A stretch of 64,000 bases of DNA, taken from Defluviicoccus sp. bin129. Lineage in GTDB: Bacteria; Pseudomonadota; Alphaproteobacteria; MPNO01. The position numbers and the translations under genes are program-made. Positions within the stretch are counted from its first letter, which is position 1, and each line of letters opens with the position of its first letter. Where the stretch lies: the NCBI GenBank assembly GCA_002239065.1, contig MPNO01000015.1, forward strand, positions 1-64,000, written 5' to 3'. Below, piece after piece: positions 47,289-56,217 of this stretch. The notes beneath the pieces were generated by a model. That model was not told the origin of the DNA, did not search any database, and saw only the letters and a list, made by a program, of their open reading frames with translations.

Positions 47289-48491
47289 TCAGCCGTCGGT
47301 GAGCCCGAGCACGGTCCACTGCGCGTCCTCGCCGGCGGCGCCCATCAGCACCTTGCCGCAGGCCTGGGCGATCTCGTCGGCCAGCAGGATGTGCTGGGTG
47401 CCGCTGTGGATGTCGCGGTAGCAGCGCTGCAAATCGCTCCGTCTGAGCGACACCCCGCGCGAGGCGCGGTGGGCGAAGGTCGAGAGGTCGGAGATCACGT
47501 CGTGGATATGCCGCATGGCGAGCCGGATCAGGGCGATCTGCTCAAGGCTGCCCTGGCGGTTGCGGGCGAAGGTCTCGGACAAATCCTCCCAGGCCTGGTA
47601 GACCAGGGCGCGGGCGGCGCGGTACTTCGCCTCGGCCTCGGCATAGGTCTGCTGGAACCGCGCGCCGTCCTGCATGCGCCCGAAGGCGTCGACGCGGGTG
47701 CGCGCCAGCGCGGCGATCTCGTCGAGCGCGCGCCGGCCGACGCCGAGCGCCCAGCTGGTGTGGCCCCAGGTCGTCGAGGCCACCAGCCCGGCGCCGTATT
47801 GCGGCCCGCCGCGCCTCTGGGTCGGGTTGTCGAACCTGTAGCAGCACGCCGCCGGCACGAAGAGCTCGTCCTCCTTCAGCGTGTAGTCGAAGCTGCCGGT
47901 GCCCCTGAGCCCGTGCACGTCCCAGTTGCCGGTGAGCTCGATCGTGTCCTTCGGATGGTGGCAGAGCACGATGTCGGGATGGCCGTGCGCGTCGAGGCGC
48001 ATCTCGTCGCCGTCCATCAGGAAGCAGCCGGAATGCACCCAGTCGGCGTGCTGGATGCCGCTCGCATAGCCCCAATTGCCCCAGATGACGTAGCCGCCGT
48101 CGGCCTCGCGCGCATGGCCGCGCGGCACCCCCTGCCCGGCCATCGTGGCGTTGCGGCCGCCGGGGTAGACGATCTCCACCCCCTCGTCGGGCAGGAACGG
48201 GCCGGCGGATGCGCCCATCACGCCGTTGACCATCAGGCACCAGCCGGCCGACCCCTCGACGCGGGAGACCAGCTCGACGATCTCCATCGCCTCGACCCAT
48301 GGGAGCTCCGCCCCGCCGGCCTGCTTCGGGATCAGGAAGGAGTAGAGCCCGGCCGCCCGCATCGCTGCCGCGACCCGGTCGGTCTGGTGGTAGAGCCGCT
48401 CGGCCTCCTCGGCGTCGGCCTCGATCGCCGGCAGCAGGTCGATCGCCGCCCGCCTGAGACCGTCGAACGAGCGGTCCGGTTGCGCGTCCAT
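47289..48491 (-). CDS. Flavin-dependent monooxygenase of the acyl-CoA dehydrogenase fold (HsaA/DszC-like)
   Basis: 400 residues. The N-terminus (LYSFLIPKQAGGAELPWVEAMEIVELVSRVEGSAGW) and the middle (VIWGNWGYASGIQHADW, GNWDVHGLRGTGSFDY) match the HpaB/HsaA/DszC group of acyl-CoA-dehydrogenase-like monooxygenases; C-terminal helices end IHSGTQHILLADEIAQACGKVL. These use reduced FMN or FAD from a separate reductase to hydroxylate aromatic or heteroaromatic rings. A true acyl-CoA dehydrogenase is less likely. It sits 97 bases after dctM and 13 before the NHLP gene. Confidence 0.88.
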   Translation of the reverse strand: MDAQPDRSFDGLRRAAIDLLPAIEADAEEAERLYHQTDRVAAAMRAAGLYSFLIPKQAGGAELPWVEAMEIVELVSRVEGSAGWCLMVNGVMGASAGPFLPDEGVEIVYPGGRNATMAGQGVPRGHAREADGGYVIWGNWGYASGIQHADWVHSGCFLMDGDEMRLDAHGHPDIVLCHHPKDTIELTGNWDVHGLRGTGSFDYTLKEDELFVPAACCYRFDNPTQRRGGPQYGAGLVASTTWGHTSWALGVGRRALDEIAALARTRVDAFGRMQDGARFQQTYAEAEAKYRAARALVYQAWEDLSETFARNRQGSLEQIALIRLAMRHIHDVISDLSTFAHRASRGVSLRRSDLQRCYRDIHSGTQHILLADEIAQACGKVLMGAAGEDAQWTVLGLTDG

Positions 48492-48588
48492 GGCTTGCCG
48501 CCTCCCTGCCCCCTTTCGGGCGTTCCCGCTTCTGTCCCAGCGGAAGACTGCACCCGCGCGCGGCCTCGGCGCAATAGAGGACGCGGCG

Positions 48589-49908
48589 TCAGAATCCGAA
48601 CAGGATCTCGGGCAGCCAGGTCGCGGTCACCGGGTAGGCGGCCACCATGCCGAGGGTCAGCAATTGCGCCACCACGAACGGCGCCACCCCCTTGTACATG
48701 TCGCCATAGGTCATCTCGCGCGGCGCGATCGATCGCAGATAGAAGATCGAGGGCGCCATCGGCGGGGTCAGGTAGGAGGTCTGCAGCACGATGCAGACCA
48801 TCACCCCGAACCACAGCGGGTCGATTTCGGAGGCGCGGACGATCGGGTCGGAGATCGGCAGCACGATGATCAGCACGGAGATCCAGTCGAGCACGAAGCC
48901 GAGGATGAAGACCACCAGCAGGAACAGCAGGATGATCTCGAGCTGGCCGAGCTGGTGGCCCTCGATGATCTCGGCCACCAGCTCGTCGCCGCCCTGGATG
49001 ATGAAGATGCTGGCGAACAGCACGCCGCCGATGACGATCAGCATGACCATCGAGGTGATCTTGATGGTCTGCGCCAGCGCCTCCTTGAGGATTCTGAAGG
49101 AGAACTGCTTGTAGGCGATGCTGAGCAGCACCGAGCCCGTCGCCCCCACCGCGGCCGCCTCGGTGGGCGCCGCGATGCCGGCGAAAATGCTCCCCAGCAC
49201 GGCGAGGATCAGCAGCGCGGCGGGGACCAGCGCGGTCAGCAGAAGCCACAGCTTCTCGCCGAGCGTGGCGTCGATCTCGGAGGGGGCGAGCCCGGGGCCG
49301 GCGTCGCGCTGGATCGCGCAGCGCCCGACGATATAGAGCAGGAACAGCGCCACCATGACCCCGGCCGGAATGACGATGCCGGCGAACAGGTCGCCGACCG
49401 ACATCTCGGTGATCGAGGCGTAGACGATGATCACCACCGAGGGCGGGATGGTGGTGCCGAGCGAGCCGCCGGCGCACACCGTGCCGGCGGCGAGGTCCTT
49501 GCGGTAGCCGGTCGCCATCATCGCCGGCACCGCCATCAGCCCGACCACGATCTCGACCGCGCCGACCACGCCCGACGACGCGGCGAAGATGCCGCACATG
49601 ACGATGGTGGTGATCGCGAGCCCGCCGCGGAACCCGCCGAACCAGACCTTGATGGCGTCGAACAGCTTGGCCGCGATGCCGGCGCGCTCCAGCATCGCGC
49701 CCATGAACACGAAGAGCGGGATCGCCGCCAGGATGAAGTTCGACGTGACGTCGTACAACCGGCTGTGGAACTGGATCGGCAGGTTCATCCCGTAGGCGAA
49801 GGCGCCGAAAACGAAGGCCGTCGCGATCAGGCTGAACGCCACCGGGATTCCGAGGAACACCAGGACGAACAGGGCCGGGAACATGAAGACGGCGAGCGAG
49901 ATGTCCAT
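48589..49908 (-). CDS. dctM: TRAP transporter large permease
   Basis: 439 residues with about twelve hydrophobic helices. FVFMGAMLERAGIAAKLFDAI, MCGIFAASSGVVGAVEIVVG, AAGTVCAGGSLGTTIPPSV and the GIAAPTEAAAVGATGS signature are DctM. It is the ion-coupled membrane channel for substrate delivered by DctP. It starts four bases after the dctQ stop. Confidence 0.95.
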   Translation of the reverse strand: MDISLAVFMFPALFVLVFLGIPVAFSLIATAFVFGAFAYGMNLPIQFHSRLYDVTSNFILAAIPLFVFMGAMLERAGIAAKLFDAIKVWFGGFRGGLAITTIVMCGIFAASSGVVGAVEIVVGLMAVPAMMATGYRKDLAAGTVCAGGSLGTTIPPSVVIIVYASITEMSVGDLFAGIVIPAGVMVALFLLYIVGRCAIQRDAGPGLAPSEIDATLGEKLWLLLTALVPAALLILAVLGSIFAGIAAPTEAAAVGATGSVLLSIAYKQFSFRILKEALAQTIKITSMVMLIVIGGVLFASIFIIQGGDELVAEIIEGHQLGQLEIILLFLLVVFILGFVLDWISVLIIVLPISDPIVRASEIDPLWFGVMVCIVLQTSYLTPPMAPSIFYLRSIAPREMTYGDMYKGVAPFVVAQLLTLGMVAAYPVTATWLPEILFGF

Positions 49909-49912
49909 GCGG

Positions 49913-50449
49913 CTATGCCGCCACGTTGTCGGCGTGTTCGAGCGGCGAGGGCTCCAGCCCCATGACGCTGCGCCAGTGGCGGATGAATTCGGCGATCGCC
50001 TGAAGCATCAACGAGGCGAAGCCGACCAGGATGCCGCCATAGAGCGGCCAGATCAGCGGCTTCCACGGGCTGACGGGCTCGAGCTCTCCCGTCAGAAAGG
50101 CCTCCAGCCACTCGTTGAAGGCGCCGTAGATCAGGCAGGCCAGCGCCGGAAAGACGAGGAACAGGTAGACGAACAGGTTGATCAGGTCCTGGTTCCTGCG
50201 CGGCAGCCGGGTCGACAGGAAGTCGATCCGGATATGGCCGTTGCGCCGCAGCGTGTAGCCGGCGGCAAACAGGAAGCCGGCGCCGTTCAGCATGTAGGCG
50301 ATGTCATAGGCCCACAGCGTCGGCGCCGAGAAGACCCGGCGGGATATCACCTCGTACAGCATGTCGGCGATCATCACGAAGAGAAACGCCATCGCGATGG
50401 CGGCAAGGAAGTCGTTGACGCGGTCGATCGCGCGCAGGAACGAGGTCAT
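49913..50449 (-). CDS. dctQ: TRAP transporter small permease
   Basis: 178 residues with four hydrophobic helices (about 12-30, 50-66, 87-107, 133-155). MLYEVISRRVFSAPTLWAYDIAYML is the DctQ signature region. It pairs with DctM. A 69-base gap separates it from dctP, which it follows. Confidence 0.93.
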   Translation of the reverse strand: MTSFLRAIDRVNDFLAAIAMAFLFVMIADMLYEVISRRVFSAPTLWAYDIAYMLNGAGFLFAAGYTLRRNGHIRIDFLSTRLPRRNQDLINLFVYLFLVFPALACLIYGAFNEWLEAFLTGELEPVSPWKPLIWPLYGGILVGFASLMLQAIAEFIRHWRSVMGLEPSPLEHADNVAA

Positions 50450-50518
50450 CGGCGGTTCGCGGTCGAAAGGGTCGCGCGGGGCGGAAACCCGCCCCGCGCG
50501 TGCCCGCGGTCTTTCGGC

Positions 50519-51583
50519 CTAGTTATGCCGGTAGACGCCGTACTTCTTGTAGCGGTCGTAGAAGGCCCAGTAGTTGCCCGAGATCCGCTCCATCCAGTCG
50601 TTGCCCTTGGCTTTCTGCGCCTTGGCCTGCTCGGCGCACCAGGCGCGGCCCAGCTCCTCGATCCTGGCCTGGGCTTCGGGGGTGAGGGTGATGAACTCGT
50701 TCTTGCCGGCCAGCAGCTTCTCCATCGCGTCGAAGTCCTGCGCACCCATGGTCATCGCCGTCTGGAAGGCCGAGAGCTCGCCCGCGGCGCTGATCAGGTC
50801 CCGGATCCGCTTGGACATCTTGTTCCAGGTTTCCAGCTTGAAGACCGCCTCGTTCATGTGCGAGGGGCTGTGGAGGCCCGGCATGATGATGTACTTGGCG
50901 ACCTTGTGGAAACCGAGCTTGATGTTGGTCGCGGGGGTGACGAACTCGGTCGCGTCGATCACCCGGCGCTCCAGCGCGGTGTAGATTTCCGGGCCGGGAA
51001 TCACCGTCGCCGAAGCCCCGAGGGATTTGAGGATGTCGGCCCACGGTCCGGCGGTGCGGATCTTCATGCCCTTGAGGTCGGCGATGTTCCTGACCGGCTT
51101 GTGCGAATGCAGCAGGAACTCCGACGAGCCCATGCCGGAGAGCACCGGGTGGAGCTGCTGCGTCTTGTGGCGGAACTCTTCCAGCAGCTTGGTGCCGTCG
51201 CCGGCGATGTACCAGTGCATGAACTGTTCCATCGGCATGCCGCCGGGCACGTTGCCGAACACGCCGTTCGCCGGATCCTCGTTCACGTTGTAGCCGGGGT
51301 AGTTGTAGGAGATGTCGGCCGTGCCCTTCTGCACCGCCTGCAGCCCGTCGAAGGCCCCGGCGATCACGCCGATGCTGAAGCCCTTGATCTTGACCTCGCC
51401 GTTGGTGAACAGCTCGACCGCGTCGATGAACTTCTGCTGGTAGTTGGTCCAGAATCCGCCCTTGGCGGAGACATAGGACGTCATCTTCAGCTCGTATTTC
51501 TGGGCCTGCGCGGCGCCTGCCATCACACCCAAGGCGAGCGCGGCCGCTCCTGTGGCAGCCGTCAGATGCCTGAATCGGATCAT
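50519..51583 (-). CDS. dctP: TRAP transporter substrate-binding protein
   Basis: 354 residues from ATG 51583; GGGGAGGA lies upstream and the longer frame is discarded. Signal peptide to about residue 28 (GAAQAQ cleavage). ELFTNGEVKIKGF, DGLQAVQKGTADISYNYPGY, DLKGMKIRTAGPWADILKSLGA and VIDATEFVTPATNIKLGFHKVAKY fit the DctP family, including the conserved Arg in KIRTAG that grips a carboxylate. The ligand is therefore probably an organic acid. First gene of the nine-gene run, with a TATAAT promoter and operator upstream. Confidence 0.94.
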   Translation of the reverse strand: MIRFRHLTAATGAAALALGVMAGAAQAQKYELKMTSYVSAKGGFWTNYQQKFIDAVELFTNGEVKIKGFSIGVIAGAFDGLQAVQKGTADISYNYPGYNVNEDPANGVFGNVPGGMPMEQFMHWYIAGDGTKLLEEFRHKTQQLHPVLSGMGSSEFLLHSHKPVRNIADLKGMKIRTAGPWADILKSLGASATVIPGPEIYTALERRVIDATEFVTPATNIKLGFHKVAKYIIMPGLHSPSHMNEAVFKLETWNKMSKRIRDLISAAGELSAFQTAMTMGAQDFDAMEKLLAGKNEFITLTPEAQARIEELGRAWCAEQAKAQKAKGNDWMERISGNYWAFYDRYKKYGVYRHN

Positions 51584-51600
51584 ACTGGGTTCCTCCCCAT

Positions 51601-51627
51601 ATCGTGCGGATGCTTGTCCGGCACGAT
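51601..51627. promoter_or_regulatory. Operator-like inverted repeat at the TRAP promoter
   Basis: ATCGTGC (51601-51607) and GCACGAT (51621-51627) are a perfect 7-bp dyad spaced by 13 bases, about a turn and a half of helix apart centre to centre. It overlaps the end of the predicted -10 and the start site of dctP transcription. A repressor bound there would block the operon. Confidence 0.5.
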
Positions 51628-51656
51628 TATAGCCATAGAGCGCCCATCTTACACAA
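51626..51656 (-). promoter_or_regulatory. Putative promoter of the dctP operon
   Basis: On the - strand a perfect TATAAT (51626-51631) lies 19 bp after TTGTGT (51651-51656). The -10 is consensus, rare in this GC-rich sequence; the -35 is weak and the spacing long, so an activator may be needed. About 43 bases separate it from the dctP ATG. Confidence 0.5.
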
Positions 51657-51725
51657 TGCCGGGGGGTGCACGCGCACCGGCGGCGCACCGGCGGCGCACC
51701 GGCGGCGCACCGGCGGCGCATTGTG
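51652..51725. repeat. 8-bp inverted repeat flanking the 11-bp repeat array
   Basis: CACAATGC (51652-51659) and GCATTGTG (51718-51725) are exact reverse complements, 58 bases apart, enclosing the 11-bp tandem repeats between dctP and the divergent Rieske gene. The arrangement resembles two regulator sites around a spacer, or an excised-element footprint. Confidence 0.6.
51673..51720. repeat. Tandem 11-bp repeats between divergent genes
   Basis: CGCACCGGCGG is repeated exactly four times (from 51673, 51684, 51695, 51706) and then begins a fifth copy (51717-51720). The period is close to one helical turn, so a protein could bind every copy on the same face. It lies 39-86 bases before the Rieske ATG at 51759. 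Confidence 0.9.
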
Positions 51726-51758
51726 CGCCGGGCCGAATCGCGGCACCATCGGGGAACC

Positions 51759-52841
51759 ATGTCGCAGGCAAAGACGCAGGCGGTCGAACCCGACGATGTC
51801 GGGCGGCTCCGCGACCGGCGCCTTCGGGCCTCGGAACGCGGGCGCTGGCGCGCGGTCGAGGAAGCCTTCGAATCCGGGCTCAGGAACCACTGGTACGCGG
51901 TCGCGCCGGCGAGCGCGCTCGCCGGGGCCAACCCGCTGGCGCTTCGCCGCATGGGCGAGGACCTCGTGTTGTGGCGCGACGCCGAGGGCGGGCTCCGCCT
52001 GTTCGCCGACCGCTGCGCGCATCGCGGCGCCAGGCTGTCGCTCGGCGCGGTGGTGGGGGGCAGGCTGTGCTGCCGCTATCACGGCTGGGCCTATGACGGC
52101 ACCGGCCAGTGCGTCGCGATCCCGTCCGAGGGCGGCGCCTGCGAACTCGCGGACGAGGCCCGCGTGCGCGCCTACCCGGTGGAGCAGCATGGCGGGCTGG
52201 TGTTCGCCTGGTTCGACGACGACGGCCGGGCGCCCAAGCGCGCCTGCCCCAACCCGGCGGAGCTCGAGAGCCCGGAATGGAGCGGCTTCATCGTCCCCCA
52301 CGAATGGCAGGGCGTGGGCTGGTTCCGCGTGCTGGAGAACCTGGTCGACCCGATCCACGCGCCGTTCCTGCACGCCGGCACCTACACCATGGGTCACGGC
52401 GCGTTGCAGGACGTCATCGCGGTCGAGGACCGGCCCGACGGGCTGTTCGTCAAGCGCGAGGGCCAGGAGCTGGTGAGCTTCGACTACAGCACCTACCACT
52501 TCCCCAACTGGTGCGAGGTCGACGTGCCCTATCCGTGGTCGGCGGGGCCCGGCGGGGCGATGCGGGTGCTGGTCTTCGTCACCCCGATCGACGCCGGGGC
52601 GACCCAGATCTACATGGTGCGCAAGCGCCGGATCACCGGCTGGAAGTGGTGGATCTGGCGGGCGCTGTGGCATCTCCGGCTGCGCCGCAAGATGTACGAC
52701 GTGCTCGACGGGGACGAGGCGGCGCTGACCTCGCAGCGCAACCGCGCCGCGCTCGACGGCGAGTTCCTCGCCCAGTCGGATCTCGGCATCGTCCGCATGC
52801 GCCGGCTGTTCGCCGACGCGCACGACCGGCGCGCGCGCTGA
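51759..52841 (+). CDS. Rieske non-heme iron oxygenase
   Basis: 360 residues from ATG 51759; the open frame before it is the translated 11-bp repeat and is rejected. Rieske ligands Cys86-x-His88 (RCAHRG) and Cys105-x2-His108 (CRYHGW). ENLVDPIHAPFLHAGT holds the mononuclear iron residues. The compact homomeric form is like vanillate O-demethylase or phthalate-type oxygenases. It opens a + strand group with AstE-like and M28 genes, divergent from the TRAP operon. No reductase adjacent. Confidence 0.92.
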   Translation: MSQAKTQAVEPDDVGRLRDRRLRASERGRWRAVEEAFESGLRNHWYAVAPASALAGANPLALRRMGEDLVLWRDAEGGLRLFADRCAHRGARLSLGAVVGGRLCCRYHGWAYDGTGQCVAIPSEGGACELADEARVRAYPVEQHGGLVFAWFDDDGRAPKRACPNPAELESPEWSGFIVPHEWQGVGWFRVLENLVDPIHAPFLHAGTYTMGHGALQDVIAVEDRPDGLFVKREGQELVSFDYSTYHFPNWCEVDVPYPWSAGPGGAMRVLVFVTPIDAGATQIYMVRKRRITGWKWWIWRALWHLRLRRKMYDVLDGDEAALTSQRNRAALDGEFLAQSDLGIVRMRRLFADAHDRRAR

Positions 52842-52842
52842 C

Positions 52843-53868
52843 ATGGCGGGCGCGGGCGACCGGGACCTCGCGATCGAGGGCCTCGCGCTCGAACGCGGCA
52901 CCAGCGCGCGCACCCGGTTCCGCACGGTCGAGCTCGCCGACGGGAGCTGGGTCGAGATCGGGGCGCTGGTGATCCGCGGCGCCGAGCCGGGCCCGGTGTT
53001 CTATCTCGGCGCCGCCTTCCACGGCGACGAGATCGCCGGCACGCAGATCGTCGGCCGCCTCGCGCGCGGCCTCGACCCGGCGAAGCTGCGCGGCACGGCG
53101 ATCGCGGTGCCGGTGCAGAACCCGCTCGCCTTCCAGGTCCAGCACCGCTTCTTCGTCGGCCACATGCTGAAATCGCCGATGGACCAGAACCCGGCCGACC
53201 CGTGGGCCGCCTTCCCGGGCGACGCCGAGGGCAACACCGCCTCGGTGATCGCGCACGGGATCTACCACCGGCTGATGCGCCACGCGGATTTCATGATCGA
53301 CGTCCACACGCCGACCACCGGCGGGCGCTACGCGCCCTTCGCCTTCCTGCCGCCGACGCGCTGCGGCGCGGCGGTGGGCGAGGCCGAGGCGCTCGCCCGC
53401 GCCTTCGGCGCCGACTACATCCTCGCCAACGACCGGGGCATGTATGTCGGCGACCGCAACCCGCATACCGTGCTGGGCGAGCGCGGCATCCCGGCCTTCG
53501 GCATCGAGATCGGCGAGGGCGGGCGCATCGACGGCGAGGAGGTCGCGCTCGGGGTGCGCGGCATCGCCAACGTGCTGCGCAAGGTGGGGATGCTGGACGG
53601 CCCGGTCGAGCAGTCCGGGCGCAACCTGGTGATCCGCACGATGGACGTGATCCGGGCGCGCCGGGCGGGGGTGCTGACGCTCCATGTCGGGCTCAACGAC
53701 GAGGTCGCGCCGGGCCAGCGCGTGGCCACGGTCACCGACCCGTTCGACGAGCCGGTCGAGCGAATCGTCGCCCCGCGCGGCGGCCCGGTGGTGCGCATCG
53801 CGACCCTGCCCACGGTGACCACGGGCGAGCGCGTGGTCCAGCTCGGCGTGCCGCGCCAGGACCGATGA
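52843..53868 (+). CDS. Succinylglutamate desuccinylase/aspartoacylase-family protein
   Basis: 341 residues, one base after the Rieske stop. Zinc ligands His60 and Glu63 (AFHGDEIAG) and His155 (DVHTPT) with Glu in GIEIGEGGRIDGE give the M14-like metallohydrolase site. C-terminal part is a barrel-like domain (TLHVGLNDEVAPGQ). The family cleaves N-acyl amino acids or related amides. Coupled by ATGA to the M28 peptidase, it probably helps process an amide-linked substrate. Confidence 0.9.
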   Translation: MAGAGDRDLAIEGLALERGTSARTRFRTVELADGSWVEIGALVIRGAEPGPVFYLGAAFHGDEIAGTQIVGRLARGLDPAKLRGTAIAVPVQNPLAFQVQHRFFVGHMLKSPMDQNPADPWAAFPGDAEGNTASVIAHGIYHRLMRHADFMIDVHTPTTGGRYAPFAFLPPTRCGAAVGEAEALARAFGADYILANDRGMYVGDRNPHTVLGERGIPAFGIEIGEGGRIDGEEVALGVRGIANVLRKVGMLDGPVEQSGRNLVIRTMDVIRARRAGVLTLHVGLNDEVAPGQRVATVTDPFDEPVERIVAPRGGPVVRIATLPTVTTGERVVQLGVPRQDR

Positions 53869-55124
53869 CCGTCCCCGACGCGATCTTCGACCGGATCCGG
53901 CGCTCGGAGGCGATCGTCGAGGATTTCGCGGCGCTCACTGCCTGCGGCGGGCGCCTCGTCGGCTCGGACGGCGAGAAGGCGGCGGCGCGGCTGCTCGAGG
54001 CGCGTCTCGCCGCGATCCCCGGCGCCGCCGTCTCGGCGCACGAATTCGCCTATCCGCGCTGGACCAGTCTCGGCCGCGCCTTCGCCCGGATTTCTCCCGG
54101 ACCGGAGCGGGCGCTCCGCTGCCACCCGCTGGTCGGGTCCGACGGGACGCCCGGCATCGCGGGCGAGGTCGTCGATCTCGGCCGCGGCGCGGCGGACGAT
54201 TTCGCCCGCCTCGCCGGCCGGGTGGCGGGCAATTTCGCCATGGTGCGCCACGAATACCCGTTCTCCCGCGACACCATCCACCGGCGGGTCAAGTACCGCC
54301 TGGCGCTGGAAGGCGGCGCGGCCGGGCTGATCGTCGCCAACCCGATGCCCGAGGCGGGGCTGGTGACCGGCGGCGCCGGGCAGGGCATCGAGCCCAACAT
54401 CCCGGCAATCGGCGTCGACAATGCGACGGCGCGGGAGATCGCCGGCGCGCGGGTCCGCCTCGCCGTCGACAACCGGCGCGACCGCGATACCGCGCGCAAC
54501 CTGATCGCCGAGATCCCCGGCCGGAACCCCGAATGGGTCGTGCTGTGCGCCCATTACGACGGCCACGACCTCGCCGACAGCGCGCTCGACAACGCGACCG
54601 GCGTCGCCGCGGTGCTGGAGATCATGCGCCGCTTCGCGCCCCATGTCGCAACGATGCCGCGCGGGCTGCGGGCGATCCTGTTCACCGCGGAGGAGACCGG
54701 GCTGCTGGGCTCGCAACTCTATGTCGATTCGCTGGAGGAGTCGGAGAGGCGGGCGATCGGGATCGCGATCAACCTCGACACGCTCGCGGGAAGCCCCGGC
54801 TTCACCTGCCTGACCAGCGGGTTCGCCGCGCTCGACGGGTTCGTCGCCTCGGCCGCCGCCGCGCGCGGGCTCGACATCGCGACCTGGCGGCCCCTGTTGC
54901 AGAACTCCGACCATTTCAACTTCGCCGAGCGCGGCATCCCCGCGCTGCGCCTGATCGCCGGGTTCAACGACCCCGACGCCGGCGCGCGCTATCTGCTGAC
55001 CGAGGCCGACACCGCCGGCCTTGTGGGCGCGGACGCGCTTCGCCGCGGCGCTGAGGTCGCCGCCGCGCTGGTCCGGGCGGCGCTCGCCTCCCCGGCGCCG
55101 ATCGCCGAACACACGGCCCGCTAA
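53865..55124 (+). CDS. M28-family metallopeptidase
   Basis: 419 residues, ATGA-coupled to the previous gene. A PA-type insert lies about 75-190 (AAGLIVANPMPEAG). The di-zinc site is read from CAHYDGHD, SALDNATGVA, FTAEETGLLG, INLDTLAG and NSDHFNF (His/Asp, Asp, Glu-Glu, Asp, His). No signal peptide is obvious, so it may act in the cytoplasm as an aminopeptidase or amidohydrolase. Its stop overlaps the convergent oxidoreductase stop by four bases. Confidence 0.92.
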   Translation: MTVPDAIFDRIRRSEAIVEDFAALTACGGRLVGSDGEKAAARLLEARLAAIPGAAVSAHEFAYPRWTSLGRAFARISPGPERALRCHPLVGSDGTPGIAGEVVDLGRGAADDFARLAGRVAGNFAMVRHEYPFSRDTIHRRVKYRLALEGGAAGLIVANPMPEAGLVTGGAGQGIEPNIPAIGVDNATAREIAGARVRLAVDNRRDRDTARNLIAEIPGRNPEWVVLCAHYDGHDLADSALDNATGVAAVLEIMRRFAPHVATMPRGLRAILFTAEETGLLGSQLYVDSLEESERRAIGIAINLDTLAGSPGFTCLTSGFAALDGFVASAAAARGLDIATWRPLLQNSDHFNFAERGIPALRLIAGFNDPDAGARYLLTEADTAGLVGADALRRGAEVAAALVRAALASPAPIAEHTAR

Positions 55125-56098
55125 GGCACCAGGATCACCGAGCCGGTGGTCTCCCGGGCCGCCATGGCGCGATGCGCCTCGGCGGCGTCGGCGAGGGGGT
55201 AGACATGGCCGATCGCGATCTTCACCGCCCCCGACCGGACGACATCCATCAGCGAGCCGGCGAGGTCGAGGAACTCCTCGCGGGTGCGGGAGTAGTGGCC
55301 GAGGCTGGGATGGGTGAGGAATACCGAGCCCAGCGGTCCCAGCCGGCGCGGGTCGACCGGCGGGGGATCGCCGGACGCCTCGCCGAACTGCGCCAGCACG
55401 CCGCGCGTCGCCAGACAGGCGAGCGAGCCCTCGAAGGTCGCCTCGCCGACCGAATCGTAGACCGCGCGGGCGCCCGCCCCGCCGGTGATCTCGCGCACCC
55501 GGGCGGCGAAATCCTCCCTCGTGTAGACGATCGGATGGTCGCAGCCATTGGCGGCGGCGAGCGCCGCCTTGGCGTCGGTGCCGACGGTGCCGATCACCCT
55601 GGCGCCGAGATGCTTCGCCCACTGGCAGAGGATCAGCCCGACCCCGCCGGCGGCGGCATGCACCAGCACGGTGTCGCCCGCTTCGATTGCGCAGGTCCGG
55701 CGCAGCAGGTAGCTCGCCGTCATGCCCTTGACCGTCATCGCCGCGGCAACCCGGTCGGAGATCCCGTCCGGCAGCGCCAGCGTCCGCCATGCCGGCACGA
55801 TGCGCGCCTCGGCATAGGCGCCGTCGCCGCCGCCCTGGGCGACGACGGGTTGTCCGACCTCGAGCCCTTCGACGCCCGCGCCGAGCGCCTCGACGACGCC
55901 CGCCCCCTCGACGCCGAGCGCGGCCGGGAAGCCTTCGACCGCGTGCCTGCCCTCCCTGCGGTAGATGTCGCGGTAGTTGACGCCGATCGCGGTCTGGCGG
56001 ATCAGCACCTCGCCGGCGCCGGGCGCGCCCAAATCGACGTCCTCCAGGCGCAGCACCCCGGGCCCGCCGGTCTCGTGGAATCGGATGCACTTCGTCAT
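55121..56098 (-). CDS. Zinc-independent quinone oxidoreductase family (MDR superfamily)
   Basis: 325 residues from ATG 56098. RFHETGGPGVLRLEDVDLG, GVNYRDIYRREGRH, LGVEGAGVVEALG and the NADPH loop VHAAAGGVGLILCQWAK define the QOR family. AVYDSVGEATFEGSLACL and the C-terminal SGAVKIAIGHVYPL follow. It reduces quinones or enones with NADPH. Single gene, convergent with the M28 gene. Confidence 0.93.
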   Translation of the reverse strand: MTKCIRFHETGGPGVLRLEDVDLGAPGAGEVLIRQTAIGVNYRDIYRREGRHAVEGFPAALGVEGAGVVEALGAGVEGLEVGQPVVAQGGGDGAYAEARIVPAWRTLALPDGISDRVAAAMTVKGMTASYLLRRTCAIEAGDTVLVHAAAGGVGLILCQWAKHLGARVIGTVGTDAKAALAAANGCDHPIVYTREDFAARVREITGGAGARAVYDSVGEATFEGSLACLATRGVLAQFGEASGDPPPVDPRRLGPLGSVFLTHPSLGHYSRTREEFLDLAGSLMDVVRSGAVKIAIGHVYPLADAAEAHRAMAARETTGSVILVP

Positions 56099-56217
56099 GG
56101 ACAGCCCCCCGCACCCGCACTCTATTTTCGCCGCCCGGGCGGGGAAAGCCCCGCCGGCCTTCCCCCGAAGACGGGGGCGGGGCACGATGGCGCGGGAGCG
56201 TGCGGGACGGAAGGGCG

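Noticed and set aside
51604..51758. Protein-coding extension of the Rieske gene through the 11-bp repeats
   Set aside because: The extension encodes only HRRRTGGAPAA-type repeat translation, and ATG 51759 gives the normal family N-terminus.
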